Shown piece after piece: positions 36,480 to 44,250 of a stretch of DNA of 64,000 nucleotides. How positions within the stretch are numbered: position 1 is the first letter of the stretch; the number at the start of each line of letters is the position of its first letter. Source of the stretch: UBA668 sp963720695 (lineage in GTDB: Bacteria; Actinomycetota; Acidimicrobiia; Acidimicrobiales; Ilumatobacteraceae); the NCBI GenBank assembly GCA_963720695.1, contig CAVRGG010000007.1, forward strand, positions 186,001 through 250,000, in the 5' to 3' direction. The notes under the pieces are model-generated. The model was not told where the DNA came from. It did not search any database and saw only the letters and a list, made by a program, of their open reading frames with translations. A program made the translations under genes and the position numbers.

Positions 36480-37113
36480 CCTTCCCTCCGTCGTCGAGGT
36501 GCGGTCCGCTACCGGCGAGGATCGTGGCTGCGAGGGCCGTGCGATGGTCCTTCGTCCATGGCGGTCCCAGCCTCGCTCGCGGACCGTGAAGGATCTCGTC
36601 GGCCGATTCACCCAGCAGTCGAGTTGCTGCTGCCTCGGTGCGAGCCGCGTCGTAGGTGTGGATCGTCCACCCACGCTCGCGAGCAAGGTCGGCCAGGATC
36701 GTGCAGTACATGATGGAGTCGGCGCGGCTCTCGTACGGCACCCGACGCTGGGTCGCGATGTCACTCGGGAAGTCGGGTGGCCAGGCCCGCACCGACATGG
36801 ACGCGATCGGGGCGGGAACCGCTGCGACGATGCGGTCGAGCTCGGCCGATGCCACGCGGACGGCGGATGCCCGGACGTCCTCGACCAGCGATGCCAGCTC
36901 GTCGTCCGTCAGGGGTGCCGCCGTCTGATGGAGCAGGTGCGGACCGCCGCCGTGGTGGATCGGCGCGGCGAGCACACCGGCTTCCACGAGTTCGATCCGG
37001 CGACGGTCCACCACCTGGTGATCGTCGCTCGCGGTGACGGCGACGGCCCACCCGAAGTGATGGGCGATGCCGAGGCGCATGCCGATGGATTCTGTCACGC
37101 CGATGGCGGCCAC
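36460..37113 (-). CDS. Hypothetical protein coupled to the methyltransferase
   Basis: A 217-aa soluble protein without a family I recognise. The N-terminus GVTESIGMRLGIAHHFGWAVAVTASDDHQVVDRRRIEL and the later RVPYESRADSIMYCTILADLARERGWTIHTYDAARTEAAATRLLG suggest an alpha/beta fold. GTG 37113 directly follows the TGA of the upstream methyltransferase, so translation is coupled. An ATG 11 codons on is an alternative start. Confidence 0.68.
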   Translation of the reverse strand: MAAIGVTESIGMRLGIAHHFGWAVAVTASDDHQVVDRRRIELVEAGVLAAPIHHGGGPHLLHQTAAPLTDDELASLVEDVRASAVRVASAELDRIVAAVPAPIASMSVRAWPPDFPSDIATQRRVPYESRADSIMYCTILADLARERGWTIHTYDAARTEAAATRLLGESADEILHGPRARLGPPWTKDHRTALAATILAGSGPHLDDGGKVSDGDG

Positions 37114-37989
37114 TCAGGCGCGAGTCGCGATCGCGACCCGGCCGTTCGCGAGCGACCGTCGATGGCTGATCGGCGCGCCGATCCGGGTCGCGATGTCGAG
37201 GAGGCTCTCGTCGCTTTCGACGCCGAACCGGTGTCGACCCAGCAGATCGGCCATCGACGTCGGGGTCCACATCGATCGCCACGGTTCGTCGGCCAGCGGA
37301 TCGTCGAGGCCTGTCCGGCGAGCGGCGAACGCGCTCACCCGTCGCCCGACTCGTGCCAGCGCGGAACGATCCTGGTACTGCACGACCAACGTGCTCCCCG
37401 GAGCCGAGCAGCCGGCGATGGCGGCGAGGGTCTCCTCCACCTGATCTCGCGTCAGGTACGGCACGACGCCCTCCCACACCCACGTCGACCGGCGCATCGG
37501 GTCATGGCCGGCCGAGCCGAGTGACCGGGCGAGAGGATGCGTCCCGAGATCGACGGGCACGAACTCGAGACGTGCCGCCACGGCAGGCAGCTCGCCGACC
37601 CTGGAGCGGCAGTCCGCCTGTGAGGCCGGATGATCCACGGAGAAGACCAGCGTGTCGGCCAGTTCGGTCATCCGCCACGGACGGGTGTCGAGTCCGGCGC
37701 CGACGATCACCAGCTGGTCCGCGCCTGCGGAACGAATCGCACCGTCGATGACCACCGTCCGGGGAACCATTCCCTGCGCGCAGGCGCGCAGGCGTTCCCA
37801 TTCGAGTCGCGCTCGGACATCGGCAGGTGGTGTGTCGTCGCGGGCGCGCTCGACGGAGATCCGCTCGTCGGGTGTCAGGAGCAATGATGCGACCGCGTCG
37901 CGGTAGTGGTCCGGCGAGAGTCGACCGTCGGCGACGGCCCGCCCCTGACACACGAGGACCGCTGTCCGGCTGCTCCCTTCGCTTCGCAT
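37114..37989 (-). CDS. Class I SAM-dependent methyltransferase (leucine carboxyl methyltransferase-like)
   Basis: A 291-aa protein with the SAM site LVIVGAGLDTRPWRM (about 95-109), FSVDHPASQ (acidic ribose-binding position) and WVWEGVVPYLTRDQVEETL. This is the LCM/PPM-like group of actinobacterial O-methyltransferases, many with unknown small-molecule substrates. ATG 37989 was taken because the extra nine upstream residues look non-coding. It is followed at once by the hypothetical gene at 36460. Confidence 0.88.
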   Translation of the reverse strand: MRSEGSSRTAVLVCQGRAVADGRLSPDHYRDAVASLLLTPDERISVERARDDTPPADVRARLEWERLRACAQGMVPRTVVIDGAIRSAGADQLVIVGAGLDTRPWRMTELADTLVFSVDHPASQADCRSRVGELPAVAARLEFVPVDLGTHPLARSLGSAGHDPMRRSTWVWEGVVPYLTRDQVEETLAAIAGCSAPGSTLVVQYQDRSALARVGRRVSAFAARRTGLDDPLADEPWRSMWTPTSMADLLGRHRFGVESDESLLDIATRIGAPISHRRSLANGRVAIATRA

Positions 37990-38098
37990 GTCCAGATCTT
38001 TGCCGGACCGGGGCACGAGGCGTGCGCGGCCGCGTGCGTTTCATCGACGCGACGGTCGGGTATCGCTCCTCACGTCGCCGGACACGAAAGGACTGAAC

Positions 38099-38422
38099 AT
38101 GCCGAGGGGATGGAGTGCGAAACGAGAACGTCAGTACGAGCACATCAAGGACGGTCTCGTCGAGGATGGCCGCAAGGAGTCCACGGCCGAGGAGATCGCC
38201 GCTCGCACCGTCAACAAGGCCCGTGCGCGGGCAGGCGAGGCGCGTGAATCGTCGCCGACCTCGACCGACGACATCAGCTCCGGCCGTCGTGGCGGCCTCC
38301 GCTCGCACACAGGACCGGGTGGTCGCACCTACCGGCAGCTGTACGCAGAGGCGCAGCGGAAGAACCTGCGGGGCCGCTCGAAGATGTCGAAGGCGGAACT
38401 CGAGCGCCAACTCGCGCGTTGA
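38099..38422 (+). CDS. Plasmid-stabilisation-like / Rho_N-tailed small basic protein
   Basis: A 107-aa basic protein. MPRGWSAKRERQYEHIKDGLVEDGRKESTAEEIAARTVNKARARAGE is the start typical of small actinobacterial proteins called plasmid stabilisation protein. The C-terminus (TYRQLYAEAQRKNLRGRSKMSKAELERQLA) resembles a SAP/Rho N-terminal helix-extension-helix, suggesting nucleic-acid binding. ATG has AAAGGA 8 nt upstream. The GT20 gene follows closely. Confidence 0.8.
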   Translation: MPRGWSAKRERQYEHIKDGLVEDGRKESTAEEIAARTVNKARARAGEARESSPTSTDDISSGRRGGLRSHTGPGGRTYRQLYAEAQRKNLRGRSKMSKAELERQLAR

Positions 38423-38442
38423 GCGGCGACCACGGAGCGCAC

Positions 38443-39819
38443 ATGGCCGCCGCCGAAGCAACTCCTCTCCACCTCGCTGTCGCGTCGTACCGACTCCCCG
38501 TGTCGTACGAACCCGACCGAGGGTGGCAGCGCAGCCCTGGAGGTCTCGTGTCGGCGCTGGCACCGGCGCTGCGTGGACGTGACGCCCAGTGGTTCGGCTT
38601 TCTCGCCGCGGACGCTCCGCCGCTGCCCACCGGCGCGAGGCCCGAGATGAAGCGACTCGATCTGTCGGCCGCCCACGAGCGCGACGCGATCGTGGGGTTC
38701 TGCAACCGGACGCTGTGGCCTGCACTTCATGGGCTCGCCGAGCATGTCGAACAGTCGCCGCAGTGGTGGCGGAGCTACTGCGAGCTGAGCGACCTGACGG
38801 CTCGCAGGCTTGCTCGCGAACTGCCCGATGGCGGACTGATCTGGCTCCAGGACTACCACTTCTTCGGCGTGCCGGCGGCGTTGCGACACCTGCGTCCGGA
38901 TCTCACGATCGGCGTGTTCTGCCACACCCCGATCGACGAGCCCACGCTCGACTCGATCGCTCCCGCAGCCCGACTCGCGCGACGCCTTGCCGGTGCCGAC
39001 GTCATCGGCGTCCAGACAGTGGCGGACCGCATGGCGCTCGAACGGTTCTTCGACAACCGTCTCGGTGACGGGCGTCGCCTGCCGATGGTGCACGCGGAGC
39101 CCGTCGGCATCGATCCCCGGTCCTGGCTCGACCTCGCGGCCGACCCGGCCGTCAACGCGCTCGCCGCGCGCCATCGCCGAGTGCACGGGCTGCTCGCGGT
39201 GGGCGTCGACAGACTCGACTACACGAAGGGCATCGTTCACAAGCTGCTGGCGATCGAGAGCCTTCTCGACTCGGGTGCACTCGACCCCGACGCGTTCCGA
39301 CTGATCCAGGTCGCGGTGCCCACCAGGACCGGCGTGCCGGCATACGGGCTCTTGCGCCGGCAGGTCCGTGAGCTCGCCTCGCGGATCAACGCCGCCCACC
39401 CCCGTCACGACGCGATCGCCGTGGTCGAGATCGTCAACGAGCAGCGCTCGCCGCGTGAGATCGCCGCGCTCTACCGAGCTGCGGATCTGGCGCTCGTCAC
39501 CCCGGTCCGCGATGGCATGAACCTGGTCGCGGTCGAGTTCTCGGTCGTCAATCACGATCGCGGCGGAGAGCTCGTTCTGGGGAAAGGAGCGGGCGCAGCG
39601 GACAGCATCGGCCCGTACTGCACGCTCGTCGATGCGACCGATGTGTCGTCCATCGCAACTGCCATCCTCGAGACGGTGCGCACGAACGGTCTCAGTGCGC
39701 CGGCCGGCTCGCGAGGTCGTGCTGCCCTCTCGCTGACCAGCGACCGATGGGCCACCGCATGCCTGCAGCTGCTGTCGGCAGCGTCGGGCACGCAACGGGT
39801 TGCGGAACGCGCTGTTTGA
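38443..39819 (+). CDS. Trehalose-6-phosphate synthase-like glycosyltransferase (GT20), divergent copy
   Basis: A 458-aa GT20 protein. SPGGLVSALAPALRG, LIWLQDYHFFGVPAAL, the nucleotide-sugar/acceptor site VGVDRLDYTKGI and the late DGMNLVAVEF are the family landmarks. It would transfer glucose from UDP/ADP-glucose to glucose-6-phosphate or a related acceptor. Compared with the OtsA at 57316 the donor-site loop after HDYH differs (DYHFFG, CHTPIDEPTLDS), so substrate use may differ. ATG 38443 was chosen for its GGAG 5 nt upstream; a TTG at 38419 overlaps the previous stop. A second GT20 in the window argues for divided roles. Confidence 0.85.
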   Translation: MAAAEATPLHLAVASYRLPVSYEPDRGWQRSPGGLVSALAPALRGRDAQWFGFLAADAPPLPTGARPEMKRLDLSAAHERDAIVGFCNRTLWPALHGLAEHVEQSPQWWRSYCELSDLTARRLARELPDGGLIWLQDYHFFGVPAALRHLRPDLTIGVFCHTPIDEPTLDSIAPAARLARRLAGADVIGVQTVADRMALERFFDNRLGDGRRLPMVHAEPVGIDPRSWLDLAADPAVNALAARHRRVHGLLAVGVDRLDYTKGIVHKLLAIESLLDSGALDPDAFRLIQVAVPTRTGVPAYGLLRRQVRELASRINAAHPRHDAIAVVEIVNEQRSPREIAALYRAADLALVTPVRDGMNLVAVEFSVVNHDRGGELVLGKGAGAADSIGPYCTLVDATDVSSIATAILETVRTNGLSAPAGSRGRAALSLTSDRWATACLQLLSAASGTQRVAERAV

Positions 39820-39849
39820 CATCGGCTGCTCCGGGGTAGAGAACGCCCT

Positions 39850-40620
39850 ATGAGCATTCCGAGCGATCCCACCTCGTCGAACACGCACGAGCCGTTGCCG
39901 TTTCGTATCACGCCGTCGGTGGAGGGATTCGTCGTGGTCGGGGAGCTCGATGTCCAGTCCGCTCCTGCCATCACCAACGCTCTGGCCGAGACCGACGCGC
40001 CTTCGGTGACACTCGACCTCTCCGGCGTCGACTTCGTCGACTCCAGCGGGCTGCGGGCCCTGATCGAGGGCCACCAGGAGATGCGGCGCAACGGCCGGGC
40101 GCTGGTGCTCGCCCGGCCGTCGCAGGCCCTGCGCCGTCTGCTCGCCCTCAGTGGCGTGATCGACTACCTCAACGTCGTCGATCTGACGTCGTCGATCGAC
40201 GTCAGCTGTCGGTCTGGGCGTCGAGGAAGGCCTCGCCCATGGAGGTGCGCGTCTCGGCGTCCATCTCGCTCAGCATCGGCAGCACCGTTGCCTCTTCGTG
40301 CTCCGCGTGGGTGTGGACGCTGGTGCGGAAATCGAGGAACACCTTCTCGAACTCCTCGGAGTCGACGGGCAGGGCCTTCAGCGTCATCAACACCTGTGAT
40401 GCCTGGGCCTCTTCGTCGGCACGGTCGTCGGCGACCCGAACGCCGTCGGGCCCGAGATTCTTCAACGCGGGGTAGACCACGTGCTCCTCTGCGGCCTCGT
40501 GGACGTCGAGGAGATGTGCCAGTTCCTCGAACTGGTCGGCGCGGGCGGTTCCGTCCGCTTCGATCACGGCATCCAGGCGGGCGGCGACGTCGGCGTGCTG
40601 CCGGAGGATCACGTCAGTGA
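39850..40620 (+). CDS. STAS-domain anti-sigma-factor antagonist with antisense tail
   Basis: Residues 1-118 form a complete STAS domain: FVVVGELDVQSAPAITNAL, then VTLDLSGVDFVDSSGLRALIEG, with the phosphorylatable Ser65 after Asp64. It should bind an anti-sigma kinase when unphosphorylated. The domain ends near 40204, but no stop follows until 40620: the extra 138 Arg/Pro/Ser-rich residues are simply antisense of the hemerythrin gene. Either the true stop was lost or the real end is near 40204. The PP2C phosphatase 100 bp beyond is the natural partner. Confidence 0.75.
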   Translation: MSIPSDPTSSNTHEPLPFRITPSVEGFVVVGELDVQSAPAITNALAETDAPSVTLDLSGVDFVDSSGLRALIEGHQEMRRNGRALVLARPSQALRRLLALSGVIDYLNVVDLTSSIDVSCRSGRRGRPRPWRCASRRPSRSASAAPLPLRAPRGCGRWCGNRGTPSRTPRSRRAGPSASSTPVMPGPLRRHGRRRPERRRARDSSTRGRPRAPLRPRGRRGDVPVPRTGRRGRFRPLRSRHPGGRRRRRAAGGSRQ

Positions 40621-40645
40621 TGTCGGTATGGGTGGTGGTACTCAT
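40202..40645 (-). CDS. Hemerythrin HHE-domain protein
   Basis: A 147-aa four-helix protein with hemerythrin ligands: HADVAARLD, HEAAEEHVVYPAL and HTHAEHEEATVLPML. It should hold a non-heme di-iron site and may sense or store O2, NO or iron. AAGGAGAT lies 8 nt before the ATG, a clear ribosome site. Its whole length lies opposite the extended STAS frame, so one of the two annotations is too long; the hemerythrin is the better supported. Confidence 0.92.
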   Translation of the reverse strand: MSTTTHTDITDVILRQHADVAARLDAVIEADGTARADQFEELAHLLDVHEAAEEHVVYPALKNLGPDGVRVADDRADEEAQASQVLMTLKALPVDSEEFEKVFLDFRTSVHTHAEHEEATVLPMLSEMDAETRTSMGEAFLDAQTDS

Positions 40646-40722
40646 TCGGGGGATCTCCTTCGGTCGGGGGATGACCGACGAGTACCCCTGTCCGACTGCC
40701 GACGAAACCTGATCCTCGGCGG

Positions 40723-42450
40723 TCAGTGCGGAGCGATTCTCACCACCAGCAGCGCGATGTCGTCGTTGCGTCGGTCGAACGGAAGGATCGATTCGAGTGC
40801 CTGGTGAATCCGGTCGGCAACCTCGTCCGCGGACTCTGCACCAACGGTCGCGCGAGCGAAGATCTCGGCGAACTCTTCGCTGTCCAAGCCGTGGGGTGGG
40901 GCGACGTCGGTGGCGCCGTCGGTGTAGAGCAACACGAAGTCGCCCGCAGCGAGCGCTGTGGAGACCGATGAGAACGAGCAGTCGTCGAATGCACCGAGGA
41001 GCGTTCCGGGGAGGCCGATCGCCCGGGCGACCCCGCCGGCGGCGTGGAGCGGCAGCGGGTGCCCGCCGCAGACCACGGTCAGACGGGGTTCACCGTCGAC
41101 GCCGTCGAGCACTGCATAGAGAGCGGTGAGGATGGACCCGCTCCCGGAGCGCTTCACTGCTCGATGCAGCGACCGGAGCACCTCCGTCGGTGTGTCTCCG
41201 TGCCATGCGCTGTCGCGAATGGTGTGACGTGCGAGTCCGGTGAGCGATGCGGCCTCTGGCCCGGTGCCGCACACGTCGCCCACCACGAAGCCCCAGCCCC
41301 CCGTGTCGAGGGAGAAGACGTCGTAGAAGTCGCCGCCGACCTCGGTCGTCTCGCCCGCGGCCCAGTAGCGGACCGCGATCTCGACGCCCGGGATCTCAGG
41401 AAGCGACTGCGGCAGCAGGCTCTGTTGCAGCGTGTGGGCGATGATGCGTTGCTGGTCGTTGAGCCGTGAGTTCTCCAGGCTGGAAGCGATCCGTCCGGCG
41501 ATCGCGTGCGCGAGCGTGACGTCCTCGGAGGTGTAGCGCCGTGACGAACTCGACATGACGAACTGCATCGCCCCGAGCACCCGTCCCCGTTTCACCAGAG
41601 GTACCGCGATCGCCGAGCGCAGGGCGAGCTGATCGATGATGGCTCGCTCCTCCTCCGTGGCCTCCACGTCGGCCATCACGTCGGCGGTGATGTCGGGATA
41701 GAAGAGCGTCTGGCCGGTCCGGATGACGTGGGCGACGCCAACGGCAGCGTCCGGGTCGTAAGGGAATCGCTGCTGGAGCTCGAGGGCGTACGCCACCATC
41801 TCGGGATCCACGTGGGCGATGGCGACCAACGGCGTCCGGGGGTCATCCACCGTGACGTGCATCGAGCACCAGTCACCGAGCCGAGGTACCACCGTGTTCG
41901 TCACGTTGGTCATGATCTCGTCGACACTCGAAGACCGGTTCAAGGCGTCGTTGATCGCGCTGAGGAACTCCAGCCGCTCTCGTTGCACTCGCTCGGTATC
42001 CGCGGCGGCCACGGCCATCTCGGCCAGGCGCGCCCGTTCGTGCTCCTTGGTGATGCGGTCGGTGACGTCGGCACAGCAGCCGACCGTTCCCAGGGTCGCT
42101 CCCTGGTCGTCGACGACTGCGCTGCCGGCGCCTGCCACCCAGTGGACGGAGCCGTCGGGCCACACGACCCGATGATCGACTCGATACGCACTCTGGGTCT
42201 CGACGGCGTGCTGTACGACCTCCAGCACGTGCTCGCGGTCATCGGGGTGCAGACAGGCGACGTAGGTCTCGAAGGTCCCGTCGAACTCGCCCGGCCCGAG
42301 TCCGAACAACGCCTCCAGACGCTCGTCCCAGACGGTTCGGCCGGTGGTCATGTCCCATCGCCACGTTCCCAGGCCCCCAGCGTCCAACGCCAGACGCAGG
42401 TGCTGCGCCAGATCTCGCGTGTACTGCTCGGGCGGACCGTGACCGCTCAT
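40723..42450 (-). CDS. PAS-GAF-PP2C (SpoIIE-type) serine phosphatase
   Basis: A 575-aa cytoplasmic signalling protein. The PAS domain is at about 18-135 (GTWRWDMTTGRTVWDERLEALFG, HPDDREHV, CADVTDR). A GAF domain is at about 165-315. A PP2C/SpoIIE phosphatase domain is at about 335-572, with VGGDFYDVF, VGDVCGTGPEAA and DDIALLVVR providing the metal aspartates. Such proteins dephosphorylate STAS antagonists to release sigma factors; a STAS gene sits 100 bp downstream on the other strand. No transmembrane part, so PAS and GAF sense an internal signal. Confidence 0.93.
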   Translation of the reverse strand: MSGHGPPEQYTRDLAQHLRLALDAGGLGTWRWDMTTGRTVWDERLEALFGLGPGEFDGTFETYVACLHPDDREHVLEVVQHAVETQSAYRVDHRVVWPDGSVHWVAGAGSAVVDDQGATLGTVGCCADVTDRITKEHERARLAEMAVAAADTERVQRERLEFLSAINDALNRSSSVDEIMTNVTNTVVPRLGDWCSMHVTVDDPRTPLVAIAHVDPEMVAYALELQQRFPYDPDAAVGVAHVIRTGQTLFYPDITADVMADVEATEEERAIIDQLALRSAIAVPLVKRGRVLGAMQFVMSSSSRRYTSEDVTLAHAIAGRIASSLENSRLNDQQRIIAHTLQQSLLPQSLPEIPGVEIAVRYWAAGETTEVGGDFYDVFSLDTGGWGFVVGDVCGTGPEAASLTGLARHTIRDSAWHGDTPTEVLRSLHRAVKRSGSGSILTALYAVLDGVDGEPRLTVVCGGHPLPLHAAGGVARAIGLPGTLLGAFDDCSFSSVSTALAAGDFVLLYTDGATDVAPPHGLDSEEFAEIFARATVGAESADEVADRIHQALESILPFDRRNDDIALLVVRIAPH

Positions 42451-42536
42451 CGTGCCTCAATTCAGAAAGGGTCCGGTGCAGGAGAAACGCACTTTAACCA
42501 CGATCCGAACGCGGCGCGTCCGACGTGTGAAGGACA

Positions 42537-42923
42537 TCAACTGTTCTGCGCTGCACCCTTCGCGGCGTCGGCGGGGCTGGCGTCGGGAGGGAGCGATGCG
42601 TCGCCTCGACCGTCCTGCATGGAGGCGAGGATGTCGCTGTCCTCCGCCGACGCCATCGGTCCATAGCCGAGGACGAGAAGGCCCTTCGCCTGGCACTTCG
42701 GGCAGGAGAGCGCAACGACGGCGATCATGTCGTCGGGGTCGGACGCGCCCTCCAGTCGTCGGAGGCTGTCGATGGTGAACTGGGACGACGGGAGTACCGA
42801 ATCGCAGTGCACGCATTCGATCGTTCCGCCGGTGCGCGGTGAGAACGACGAGTCGAACCCACTGCGCTCGTAGCTGGCCAGGATGGCGGCCAGGGTGGTG
42901 TTGTCCGAAGGGCTGTTGGTCAT
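42537..42923 (-). CDS. Small zinc-ribbon protein of unknown function
   Basis: A 128-aa protein with CVHC (Cys37/Cys40) and CPKC (Cys74/Cys77), spaced as a zinc ribbon. The tail is Ala/Asp/Pro-rich and probably disordered. No family recognised. ATG 42923 (MTNSPSDNTT) was preferred to the GTG 33 nt upstream because it starts the structured part. It precedes, divergently, the gene at 43018. Confidence 0.6.
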   Translation of the reverse strand: MTNSPSDNTTLAAILASYERSGFDSSFSPRTGGTIECVHCDSVLPSSQFTIDSLRRLEGASDPDDMIAVVALSCPKCQAKGLLVLGYGPMASAEDSDILASMQDGRGDASLPPDASPADAAKGAAQNS

Positions 42924-43017
42924 GAGGCGTGAGTGCCCGGATGCGGAGTCGCCCAAACACCCAGCGGAGTCGGTCGGTCATGTTTGGGATCGCCCGTCGG
43001 CTGGGCAGACCATCGGC

Positions 43018-43431
43018 ATGCCCGCTTCTCCCGGTCCTCACCACCAGCCTGCACGCTTCGACTTCCGCTACGTCGGCGCCGTGGGGCTCGCCGCACAGGC
43101 GGTCAGCGCGACACCCCGGCGAGCGTTCGTCGAGGTGTCGGACGAGACGTTCAGCGTTCGCTTCGGGCCGTGGTCGATGTCGACGCCCGTGTCGAACATC
43201 TCCGGCATCCAGGAATCCGGCCCGTACGCCACCTGGAAGGTGATCGGACCGCCTCGCGTCTCCTTCGCCGATCGTGGCATCACGTTCGCGACCAACCGCG
43301 ACCGAGGCGTGTGCATCAGCTTCTTCGAGCCGGTTCCGGGGATCGAGCCCACCGGTCGGGTGCTCCATCCGGGCGTGACGGTGACCGTCAGCGACCCTGA
43401 CGGACTCGTCGCGGCAATCGGGGCGCGTTGA
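43018..43431 (+). CDS. Hypothetical beta-rich protein upstream of heliorhodopsin
   Basis: A 137-aa protein: FRYVGAVGLAAQAVSATPRRAFVEVSDETFSVRFGPWSMSTPVSNISGIQESGPYATWKVIGP... VSFADRGITFATNRDRGVCISFFEPVPG. Several beta strands and a final acidic VTVSDPDGLVAAIGAR give a PH-like or lipocalin-like impression. No known function. It is separated from the heliorhodopsin ATG by 2 nt, so the two are an operon and may work together. Confidence 0.62.
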   Translation: MPASPGPHHQPARFDFRYVGAVGLAAQAVSATPRRAFVEVSDETFSVRFGPWSMSTPVSNISGIQESGPYATWKVIGPPRVSFADRGITFATNRDRGVCISFFEPVPGIEPTGRVLHPGVTVTVSDPDGLVAAIGAR

Positions 43432-43433
43432 TC

Positions 43434-44234
43434 ATGAGTTCGGAGCAGGAGGGGACAACCGGTCCGGCGGTCGGGCACGATGGACCGATGGACCCCATCA
43501 GCCGCCTTCGACGCACGAACGCACTTCTCGCGGTGCTGCATGCTGCGCAAGCGATGGTGATGTTGCTCCTCACGAACGGTCGCTCGTTGCCGGTCACCGG
43601 CGCGTTCGGGAACGGGCCGCCGGGTCAACCGAGTGGTCCCGTGGTGCTGGAGCGCTTGTTCTCGTACCGCATCGGTTGGGCCACCGCCGGCTTCATGGTG
43701 CTGTCCGCGCTGTTCCATGCGATCGTCGCCAGCCCGTGGGGCTTTCCCCGCTATCGACGCGAGTTGGAGCGGCACCGGAACCGGTTCCGGTGGGTCGAGT
43801 ACTCGCTGTCGGCGTCGCTCATGATCGTGCTCATCGCCGGCATCGTCGGCATCAGCGACGTGGCGGCGTTGATCGGGCTGTTCTTCGTCAACGCGTCGAT
43901 GATCCTCTTCGGATGGTTGATGGAGACCACGAACACGGACAGGTCGAACACCACTTGGACCCCGTTCGTGTTCGGCTGCATCGCGGGTGTCGCGCCGTGG
44001 ATCGCAATCGTCATCTACCTGGCCGGGGCCAATGGTGACGTGCCGAGCTTCGTCTACGGCATCTTCGTCTCGCTCTTCGTGCTGTTCAACTGTTTCGCGG
44101 TCAACCAGTTCCTGCAATATCGCCGGCGGGGACGGTGGAGCGACTACCTGTTCGGCGAGCGGGTCTACATGCTCCTGAGCCTGGTCGCGAAGTCCGTCCT
44201 CGCGTGGCAGATCTTCGTCAACATCCTGATCTGA
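43434..44234 (+). CDS. Heliorhodopsin
   Basis: A 266-aa seven-helix retinal protein. The last helix LLSLVAKSVLAWQIF has the retinal Schiff-base Lys253, and helix 3 RWVEYSLSASLM carries the counterion Glu122; both are heliorhodopsin signatures rather than type-1 pump signatures. Helix 4-6 residues (GLFFVNASMILFGWLMETTN, GIFVSLFVLFNCFAVNQFLQY) also match. Heliorhodopsins sit inverted in the membrane (N-terminus inside) with slow photocycles and unknown signalling roles. ATG 43434 follows the upstream gene stop by 2 nt; an ATG at 43488 would remove a polar 18-residue leader. Confidence 0.93.
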   Translation: MSSEQEGTTGPAVGHDGPMDPISRLRRTNALLAVLHAAQAMVMLLLTNGRSLPVTGAFGNGPPGQPSGPVVLERLFSYRIGWATAGFMVLSALFHAIVASPWGFPRYRRELERHRNRFRWVEYSLSASLMIVLIAGIVGISDVAALIGLFFVNASMILFGWLMETTNTDRSNTTWTPFVFGCIAGVAPWIAIVIYLAGANGDVPSFVYGIFVSLFVLFNCFAVNQFLQYRRRGRWSDYLFGERVYMLLSLVAKSVLAWQIFVNILI

Positions 44235-44250
44235 TCGGTGGCAGGGACGC

